From an uncultured Prevotella sp. (lineage in GTDB: Bacteria > Bacteroidota > Bacteroidia > Bacteroidales > Bacteroidaceae), in the NCBI RefSeq assembly GCF_946407605.1, contig NZ_CAMJOS010000006.1, forward strand, positions 62,001-126,000: a stretch of 64,000 nucleotides of DNA, written 5' to 3'. Below the pieces are notes generated by a model that was given only the letters and a program-made list of their open reading frames with translations, had not been told where the DNA came from and did not search any database. Positions 53,503 through 61,800 of this stretch are shown here, one piece after another. Positions within the stretch are counted from its first letter, which is position 1. Every line of letters begins with the position of its first letter. Position numbers and translations under genes: made by a program.

Positions 53503-55656
53503 CTACTTTCTGATAAGCGTGGAACCCTTGATGACTGAGGGACCATCGAGCTGGAGGGCGTAGAGACCGGAAGGTAAGGTGGTGAGCGAAAGACGATAGA
53601 CGGACTGGCCAGCAGGGAGACGGACATCACGCTGCAGACGACCTCCAATGGTGAAGAGTCGCAGACGGGCCGAGACAGCGAGGGGCTCAGGAAGCGTGAT
53701 GACGAGTTCACCACCACTAACGGCGATGCGGGCAGCAGTATGCTGCTGCGAGATAGTCTCCACGCGGTCGAGGCCAAGGATATAAAGGAGTCCCCGATAG
53801 ACATCAATCTCGCCATAGCCATACTCGTTGTTGGGCCACGACATTGACTCGTCATAATGGCGTGAGGTGTGACTGATAACATCCATGACCTGCTCTGGCG
53901 TGAGGTCAGGCTTGGCCTGTAGCCACAGGGCGATGGCACCAGCCACAGCAGGACACGACATCGAGGTGCCACTATTACTGTTCCAGGCATAGGTACGCCC
54001 ATTAAAGTCGACATGTGCCACATCCCACTTGATATCATCATTGTCAGGGTGCGTCTCGAGATAGAAACTGCTATACGATGAGACGATATTATTACCTGGT
54101 GCCATCACATCAGGCTTAAGACGCCCATCAAAGGTTGGTCCCACCGATGAGAACGGTGCACGCACACCCCCATTTCCCAGCCAGTATTTCTTCCACTCAC
54201 CATTCATATTCTGGATGCTGTCGCGATAGGTGGTGGAGCCCACACAGATGACGCAAGGCGCACTGGATGGGCTGTTGATATTACAGATATACTCGCCAGC
54301 ATCGAGGTTGGGGTTCAGCGCATTGGTAGTCAGACTGCCATTGACATGGAAATACTCCACATCCGCATCGATGCCCACCACCTCGACAGACACAGGATGG
54401 CGACTGCCCACATAGCCTGTGGTTAGGACAGAGACATCATAACAGATGTCGCGAGGGTCGTAACATGAGACATAGGCCTCAGCCTTTACAGCCAGCATAT
54501 AGTCATCGAACTTCAAGAGCGAAGACTGCACGGAGTCAGGCTGTGCCAGCACCTCGCGGGTATCTACCAGCAACGTGTCTGGTTTTTCGCGATAGACCAC
54601 GAATCGCAGGGAGAAATCATCCGCCGACTTGAAGGTGAGCATCATCTCCCGACCGCCACATGACAGGAAAGCCCCCATAGAAGGCTCACCCTGATATTTG
54701 CGGAACCACGTCTTACGAGAGGCATTATTGCCAGCCGACGAGACAATGATGCAGCCTGGTCCAGTGATACTGTCAAGCATCTCATAGAACAGGCAGTCAT
54801 AGCCCCAGAAGTCCTGGTCTGAGCCCTCACTAAACGATGCCACACAGGGCTTACCCACACTCTTGGCATAGTCGAACAGATACTTAAAGCCAAGGACATC
54901 GGTGGCGAAGGTATATTTATAGATGTCAGCCGAATCGATATAGGCCAGATCATCAGACACCGCATTGGCCACCAGACAGATATCAGCCTCAGGTGCCATA
55001 CCGCCATAGGGCGAGTTGTAGCCACTCCCCGCAGCAGTGCCTGTGGTGTGGGTGCCATGTGTGATATCGAGTCCATCGCGAGAATGTCCCAAAGCCAGCA
55101 AGGCCTCGCGCCCCACATAGTCGCGTCCCACATAGAAAGGACTGCCCACCGTATCCTGGGTAACCATATCCCACATGCAACGGATGCGATAATTGGTGGT
55201 GTCACGACTATAGAACGTAGGATGCGTCAGGTCGAACCCCACATCCATCACTCCCACCACGACGCCCTGTCCTGTAAAGGCCTGCGGCAGGTTCTGACCA
55301 GCATGGGCAGGCTGCACGTTGAGGTGCTCACGGATATGGTCGTTGGTGAGACTATTACCCCTCCTGGCCTCGATGCGCAGGATGCGGGAGTCGAGCGAGA
55401 GAGCACCCAACTGGTCAACAGGAATGCTGACGATATGCACGTTGCCTGCGCTGGTCAGCACACGACAGCCATGATCCTCAAGCGCCTGATGGTCAGAGAC
55501 TTTCACAAAGGCGCAGAGCTCTTTTGACGAAGCAGGAGAAGGGAGATGCCTGGCCAGCTGACGCACGAGAGGCGACAGCTTTCCGTATTGCGGACGCTGG
55601 GCAGGCGCGACAGATGCCAACAGCCAAAACAGCAGTATGGTCAGTTTAATCCTCAA
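53503..55656 (-). CDS. S8 subtilisin-like serine peptidase with possible T9SS C-terminal domain
   Basis: Signal peptide; GVVVGVMDVGFDLTHP, HGTHTTGTAAGSGYN, NSGTSMSCPAVAGAIAL; C-term ARLRLFTIGGRLQRDVRLPAGQSVYRLSLTTLPSGLYALQL...KGSTLIRK. Confidence 0.9.
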   Translation of the reverse strand: MRIKLTILLFWLLASVAPAQRPQYGKLSPLVRQLARHLPSPASSKELCAFVKVSDHQALEDHGCRVLTSAGNVHIVSIPVDQLGALSLDSRILRIEARRGNSLTNDHIREHLNVQPAHAGQNLPQAFTGQGVVVGVMDVGFDLTHPTFYSRDTTNYRIRCMWDMVTQDTVGSPFYVGRDYVGREALLALGHSRDGLDITHGTHTTGTAAGSGYNSPYGGMAPEADICLVANAVSDDLAYIDSADIYKYTFATDVLGFKYLFDYAKSVGKPCVASFSEGSDQDFWGYDCLFYEMLDSITGPGCIIVSSAGNNASRKTWFRKYQGEPSMGAFLSCGGREMMLTFKSADDFSLRFVVYREKPDTLLVDTREVLAQPDSVQSSLLKFDDYMLAVKAEAYVSCYDPRDICYDVSVLTTGYVGSRHPVSVEVVGIDADVEYFHVNGSLTTNALNPNLDAGEYICNINSPSSAPCVICVGSTTYRDSIQNMNGEWKKYWLGNGGVRAPFSSVGPTFDGRLKPDVMAPGNNIVSSYSSFYLETHPDNDDIKWDVAHVDFNGRTYAWNSNSGTSMSCPAVAGAIALWLQAKPDLTPEQVMDVISHTSRHYDESMSWPNNEYGYGEIDVYRGLLYILGLDRVETISQQHTAARIAVSGGELVITLPEPLAVSARLRLFTIGGRLQRDVRLPAGQSVYRLSLTTLPSGLYALQLDGPSVIKGSTLIRK

Positions 55657-56587
55657 ATCTCAAAAGTTCATCCCTGCATTGCTCCATCAGCCATTTTGGT
55701 GTAGAGGTAGCTCCGCAGATGCCTACCGTCTGAATATCCTTGAGCCACTCAGCATGAATCTCCTCCGGTCCCTCAATCTGATGCGTGTTGGGATTCACTC
55801 GCAGGCACTCGTTATAAAGCACCTTACCGTTAGAGCTCTTCCTTCCGCACACAAAGAGGATCAGGTCGTGACGTGCTGCAAACTGCGAGATGTTAGGCAT
55901 GCGGTTGGCCACAGAACGACAGATAGTATCAAAGCTCTGGAACACAGCATCAGGTGAGATATGCGCCTGGATATATGCCACGATACGGTGGAACTCATCC
56001 AGCGACTTCGTGGTCTGACTGTAAAGATAGATATCACGCGAGAAGTCGAGTTTCGTCACCTCGTCGAAGTTCTCAATGACGATAGCAGTTGACTGCGTCT
56101 GTCCCACCAATCCCAACACCTCAGCATGACCTTTCTTGCCAAAGATGACAATCTGGGGGGAAAGACTATCCTCTTTCCACCTTCCACTTTCCACTTTCCT
56201 CTTTCCTCTTTCTTGCGTCCCTTCGGTAGCAAGCGACCTTAGGTCGAGCGCCTCTTTCCACTTTTCCTTGATACGGTTCTGCAGCTTCAGCACCACAGGA
56301 CAGGTAGCATCGATAATCTCGATATTATTCTGACGGGCCAACTCGTAGGTGGCAGGCGGCTCACCATGAGCACGCAACAGCACCTTGACATCGTGCAACT
56401 CACGCATATCGTCGTGGTTGATGGTGACGAGTCCCATCTGTCGTAAGCGTTCACACTCCATGCCATTGTGTACAATATCGCCCAGGCAATAGAGCGTCTC
56501 GCCCTGTGCCAGCTCTTCTTCGGCTTTCTTGATGGCGGTGGTCACTCCAAAGCAGAAGCCACTGCCGTTGTCTATCTCTATCTGCAT
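55646..56587 (-). CDS. ispH: 4-hydroxy-3-methylbut-2-enyl diphosphate reductase, with internal repeat-like insertion
   Basis: MQIEIDNGSGFCFGVTTAIKKAEEELAQGETLYCLGDIVHNGMECERL...IDATCPVVLKLQNRIKEKW...VIFGKKGHAEVLGLVGQTQSTAIVIE. Confidence 0.93.
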   Translation of the reverse strand: MQIEIDNGSGFCFGVTTAIKKAEEELAQGETLYCLGDIVHNGMECERLRQMGLVTINHDDMRELHDVKVLLRAHGEPPATYELARQNNIEIIDATCPVVLKLQNRIKEKWKEALDLRSLATEGTQERGKRKVESGRWKEDSLSPQIVIFGKKGHAEVLGLVGQTQSTAIVIENFDEVTKLDFSRDIYLYSQTTKSLDEFHRIVAYIQAHISPDAVFQSFDTICRSVANRMPNISQFAARHDLILFVCGRKSSNGKVLYNECLRVNPNTHQIEGPEEIHAEWLKDIQTVGICGATSTPKWLMEQCRDELLRFED

Positions 56588-56633
56588 TTTTCTTTCTTTT
56601 ATGGGTCTTATGGGACTCATAGGCCTATTGGGC

Positions 56634-57728
56634 TTATAGGCTCCTGAAATAATCGTCTAACAAATCACCGGCAGCCACGAAGCTGGTCTTCTGTCCCAAG
56701 AGCACCGACTGCTCAGCGGCAGACAGTTTCTCGCGGATTTGCGGGTTGTTATAGAAGTTCAGGCGCAACTGCTCGTTGATGGTCTCATACATCCAGTACT
56801 TAGCCTGTTCGTTGCGACGATAGTCGAAGTAGCCATTCGCCTTCACGAAGTCAAAATACTCGTATATCATGTCCCACACCTCCTTGACGCCAGTGCCATA
56901 GAAACCACTGTAACACAGCACCTTAGGACTCCACCCACTCTCGGACATGGGGAAGAAATGGAGGGCGTTGCGGAAGTTGGTGGCAGCCATCTGACAGCGG
57001 TCCACATTATCGCCATCACACTTGTTGATGACGATACCATCCGATATCTCCATGATACCGCGCTTGATGCCCTGCAGCTCGTCACCAGTACCAGCCACCT
57101 GAATCAACAGGAAGAAGTCGACCATAGAATGACAGGCCGTCTCACTCTGTCCCACACCTACGGTCTCCACGAAAATCTTGTCGAAGCCAGCAGCCTCACA
57201 CAGGATGATGGTCTCACGCGTCTTACGGGCTACACCACCCAGAGAACCAGCAGATGGACTAGGACGGATGAACGAGTCGGGATGTATGGCGAGCTTCTCC
57301 ATACGGGTCTTGTCGCCCAGGATGCTACCCTTGGTACGTTCGCTACTGGGGTCTATGGCCAGCACAGCCAGTCGCCCACCCTTCTCTTTCAGCAGGTGGA
57401 TGCCAAACTCATCGATGCTGGTGGACTTACCAGCCCCTGGCACACCACTGATGCCGATGCGTACACTGTTGCCGCTATAAGGCAGACATTTGTTGATGAC
57501 CTCCTGCGCCTTGGCCTGATGGTCGGGGTTGACACTCTCTATCAGGGTCACCGCCTGACTGAGGATGGTGACATCGCCCTTGACGATACCCTCAACCATC
57601 TCAGCAGCTGACAACTCACGACGACGGAAACGGCCTCGTTTCAGGTAGGGGTTGACGATAGATGGCTGTTCCACACCACTATTCACCTGCAGGCCTGCAA
57701 ACTCTGAACTATTCTCGGGATGTTCCAT
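56634..57728 (-). CDS. meaB: Methylmalonyl-CoA mutase-associated GTPase MeaB
   Basis: VRIGISGVPGAGKSTSIDEFGIHLLKEKGGRLAVLAIDPSSERTKGSILGDKTRMEKLAIHPDSFIRPSPSAGSLGGVARKTRETIILCEAAGFDKIFVETVGVGQSE. Confidence 0.95.
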   Translation of the reverse strand: MEHPENSSEFAGLQVNSGVEQPSIVNPYLKRGRFRRRELSAAEMVEGIVKGDVTILSQAVTLIESVNPDHQAKAQEVINKCLPYSGNSVRIGISGVPGAGKSTSIDEFGIHLLKEKGGRLAVLAIDPSSERTKGSILGDKTRMEKLAIHPDSFIRPSPSAGSLGGVARKTRETIILCEAAGFDKIFVETVGVGQSETACHSMVDFFLLIQVAGTGDELQGIKRGIMEISDGIVINKCDGDNVDRCQMAATNFRNALHFFPMSESGWSPKVLCYSGFYGTGVKEVWDMIYEYFDFVKANGYFDYRRNEQAKYWMYETINEQLRLNFYNNPQIREKLSAAEQSVLLGQKTSFVAAGDLLDDYFRSL

Positions 57729-57781
57729 GATTATCTTGTTATTTCTTTCGTTATCACGTTATGTCGTTATGTCGTTAAAGA

Positions 57782-58876
57782 TCATTTCACGTTAACCTTG
57801 ATGACCACCTTCGCGTGGTCGGGATCATTGGTAATCATCAGCACACGGGGTTTCTGACGCGCCTTGAGCAACTGACTCCTGTCAGACATCGCAATCTTGA
57901 GCTTTGTCGACTCACGGGGTTGCAGCTCGCGCTTGTCGAGTGTCACCTTCAGGCCCTTCGTAAACATCTGTAATGATGATATCTTCAGGGCAGTACGTCC
58001 CGTGTTAGTGATGGTAATCACCTCACTTTTACGCTTCTTGCCTTTGACCACGCCCAGTGTCAGCGAGTCGGCAGAGAGCTCCAGATGGGGCGCATACTGT
58101 TTGTTGCTGCCAGCATACAACGTGGTGTTGGGCAGCAGCACCACCGACACAGGCAACTCCGTATCAGCACTCACCCTATTACCCAGCTGCTCAGCCAGAT
58201 AGACCGTGGTCTGCGTCAGTCCGAAGTCATGAAGATGCTCAGTGTTCAACATCAGCGTCACCTTGCCAGAACGACCAGGTGCCAGCGTCTCGGGTGTTGC
58301 CATCGAAATGAGATAAGGTGGCAGATGCTGTATGTTAGGCGTCATCACACTACCGCCATTGTTCAGCACGTGAATCTCCACCTCAGGATGCTCGCCCTGT
58401 TTCACATCATCAAACTCCACATTATTCACATCTGCCAGCAGGTCGCCAAAGGCATAGGGGTAGTTCTTCGAGTGGTCAGTCAACTCAGTCACCACCACAC
58501 CCTTCATTGTCAACCAAAGCGGCTTCTCTGAATGGTTGAACCATACAGCGGCCTGCTTCGTGAAATGTCCTAACTGACGGGCATCGAAGGTCATGGAGAT
58601 GGTGAACCTATCACCACCACCAATGCTCTTCTTGGGGTAGTCCACCTTGGTGCATCCACAGTCGGTCTTGACGTCAACGATAGAAAGATGACGACTGCCT
58701 TTGTTCTTCAGTTGGAAGGTGGCTGTCACAGGCATCTCAAAGCCCGTCTTTCCCACGTTAACCTCAGGATGGTCAACCTGTACCTTCTGGGCATTTAAAG
58801 GTAGAAAGGCAAACAGGTAAAAAGGTAAAATACCCAATACCCGCCATAACACCTTATTTATTTTCTTATGAGTCAT
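57782..58876 (-). CDS. DUF1573 domain-containing protein
   Basis: HPEVNVGKTGFEMPVTATFQLKNKGSRHLSIVDVKTDCGCTKVDYPKKSIGGGDRFTISMTFDARQLGHFTKQAAVWFN. Confidence 0.88.
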   Translation of the reverse strand: MTHKKINKVLWRVLGILPFYLFAFLPLNAQKVQVDHPEVNVGKTGFEMPVTATFQLKNKGSRHLSIVDVKTDCGCTKVDYPKKSIGGGDRFTISMTFDARQLGHFTKQAAVWFNHSEKPLWLTMKGVVVTELTDHSKNYPYAFGDLLADVNNVEFDDVKQGEHPEVEIHVLNNGGSVMTPNIQHLPPYLISMATPETLAPGRSGKVTLMLNTEHLHDFGLTQTTVYLAEQLGNRVSADTELPVSVVLLPNTTLYAGSNKQYAPHLELSADSLTLGVVKGKKRKSEVITITNTGRTALKISSLQMFTKGLKVTLDKRELQPRESTKLKIAMSDRSQLLKARQKPRVLMITNDPDHAKVVIKVNVK

Positions 58877-58889
58877 TCCTTTTACAATT

Positions 58890-61800
58890 TTAGTCTTTTA
58901 CTTCTATGGTTTGCGATTTGGCAACACCGCGGAACTCAGGACTATAGGCACAACTGGCGGTGCAGGTGCCTGTCTCATAGGTGCCCACGCGGTCAATGTA
59001 ATACTCTGTCTCAATGACGTGCTTACCCTTCGACAGCCTATCGAAATAATAGTTGGTAGAGCAGTCGCGAGGTGTGGTATAGTAGCCCCAGCGATACCCA
59101 CTCACCTGATAGACAGGCTCCATACATGCAGCCCGTTTGTCGATGACCTGTACAAAGTCATAATCGCGGTCAGCCTCGATGGTGATGCGGACTATCACGC
59201 GCTGACCCACATGACACTGGCCACTCATCACCTCATGCTTATCACTACTCAGCATCTCACGCTTCACGCTGATGCCACTGTTCTGCTCCTCAACCTCGCT
59301 GGTGTTCTGCATATACTGCATATAGACAGCACCCCACGAGGTTCCTGTAGAGGTCTTCTCGGCAGTAAACAGCTTCTTGTCATCACCAGACATGGCGGTC
59401 TTCACATAACCAATGCCGGCAGTAGCCTGTGAGGTCTCAATCTCGTTACCATCAACCTTCAGGACGGTCTTAGCCTGAGCCTTCAGTGCCTCGCTATTGC
59501 CATTGAGGAAGGCATACACAGCATCAGCACTATTGATAGGCGTATCCCAGGCCTGGTTGCGCTTCTCCTGCAACAGCCAGCGCTGCATCTCCTCGATGGT
59601 CTGCTTGTCATTGGGTGTCAGTCGTTTGATGGCCTCAATGGCAGCCACCTGTGTGGGTATGCGGAAGTTACGCCAGGAGTAGAAGGCACGTGGTGTGTCG
59701 TAATAGCGCCCCATCTCCTCTTTATAGACGGTATATTCCTTCAGACTCTTGATATAGGTCTTATCGTTCAGCACGATAGCCGACATCGCCTTGTCGTAGA
59801 TGCTCTGGTTACGTGTCTCCTTCTTTAATAATTTAATAAGGTATGCGTTAGCCTCCTGTACGTTGGCAGGCAGTGAACGACCATCAAGGGTACAGATGTA
59901 AAGCCACTGCAAGGCCATATGACTGGGGAACGTGGGTGTCCAGCCACGTTTGGCGTCTTTCTTCATCTCACGTACCATCTCCACAATCTCCTTACCCATA
60001 AAGCTGAAGGCATCACTGAGCATCTCACGGGTGTCAGACTGTTTGGTGGTCATCTGGTTCAGACGTACCAACATCTCACTGATCTCGACAGTCATATACA
60101 TCGAGCCAGTCATGCCAGGCCACCAGCTCCATGAGCCATCATCCTGTTGCAGGTCCTCAAGGTTCTCCAGCGAAGTGGCCAGACGCTGCTCCATCAGAGC
60201 CTCATCGAAGAAGTCAGCCAGACGTTCCTTCTGTTCCTGTTCACGGTTAGCATCTGCCACCCATGGTGTCTCGTCGAGTATCAGGTCCTTGAGTTCCTCG
60301 TTCTTCTGCAGACTGCTCATCAACGAGGTCTCGCTACCCTGTTCCCTACTCCAGGCCTCAAACACGCTCTTGGCCTGCGGGTTCTGCTTCAGTATATGAC
60401 GACCTATGGCGTTGGCATAGAAAGAGGCAGCCTGACAGAGGGCGCAGTTGTCGTGTGGATGACCCACAACAGGCAGGGCCTGAATCATCAGCCAGGCGGG
60501 GTTGTTGGTGTATTCAATTGAGAATTGAGAGTTGAGGTTCGAGGTCTGAGGCTTCAGACTATTGAGGTCAATAGTCTTTGTGCCAGGCTGGTTCTGCGTG
60601 AAAGGCACGGTCTTGGTCACACGTTCCTTGTTGGGCAGGATGGGCAGGTAGTGCTGCTCACCATCGCTGAAGCCACTGCCAATGACCATCACCTTGGCTA
60701 CGAGCAGACTGCGGGTCTCATGACTGCAATCATAGGGGAAGGCGACGGCAATGGTAGCGTTTGCGGTTATCTCCACATGCTGCTCATCAGCATAGACCAC
60801 CTCCATGGTCTCTGGGTCAAGCAACTCCAGTCGGGCTTTGCCGCTAATGGTCTTGTCACCGGTATTGAAGATACGGGCAGCGATAAAAGCCTTGTCGCCC
60901 TGACGCACAAAACGCGGCAGGTTAGGCTGTATCATCACATCCTTCTTAGCAACCACCTCATCAGCCAAGATACCAGTCTTCATATCCTGGGTATGGGCCA
61001 GACCCATGAAACGCCAGGTAGTCAGACTCTCAGGCAACGTGAACTTAATAGTCACCTTACCCTCGCTATCAGCCTGCAACTGAGGATAGAAGAAAGCGGT
61101 CTCAATCAGGTTCTCACGCATCTGAGGCGCCATCTCTCCTACTGTCCCTTCCGCTGCTTGACTACTTCCAGTAAGGCGTTTGGCATGACTACCAAGACTA
61201 CCTTCACCACCAACTATATCCAGTCCTGCTATGCGACCTTGCAGGGATTCATCAACATTTTCCGCATCCAAACCAGTGAAGGCGGCATCAGCACTCACCT
61301 CCTTCATTTCCACCACTTCGTCAACAACACTCTCGTTGACCATCAGGACTTTTGTCTCAGCCAATGCCCCAAGTGCTCTCCTGCCAGAGAACATTGGACG
61401 GGCATAATAGGCGGGATAGACAGAGTGGTCAAACTTATTAAACGACAGCTCACGATAGCTCAGCGGTTTCTGTGTCACGCTACCCAAACAGCTACTCATC
61501 ATCCAGGTGCGACTGTTCCATGTGGTCGAGGGCATGGGCAGGTTGAGATAAGGTATCAGCATCCAACTATGAGGCACGAGCTGATCCAGGCTCTTGTCAT
61601 AGAGCGTGGCCATCAGCTGCGCATTAAAGGGTTTCCCGTCAGGGCTAAAGGTGTTACATGGTTTACCGTCAGGTCCAACGATAGTCAGGGTCCATTCCTC
61701 CTGTTGTCCTGGTTCCAGACGATTACGGAAGGTCTCCCACTTCAATTGCAGATTACTGTCGGGCACAGGACGACGGAGTGACTTCTCATGATGATACGTC

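Noticed and set aside
60525-61781. 418-aa + strand ORF
   Set aside because: Antisense shadow of the alpha-2-macroglobulin coding sequence, with no recognisable domain.
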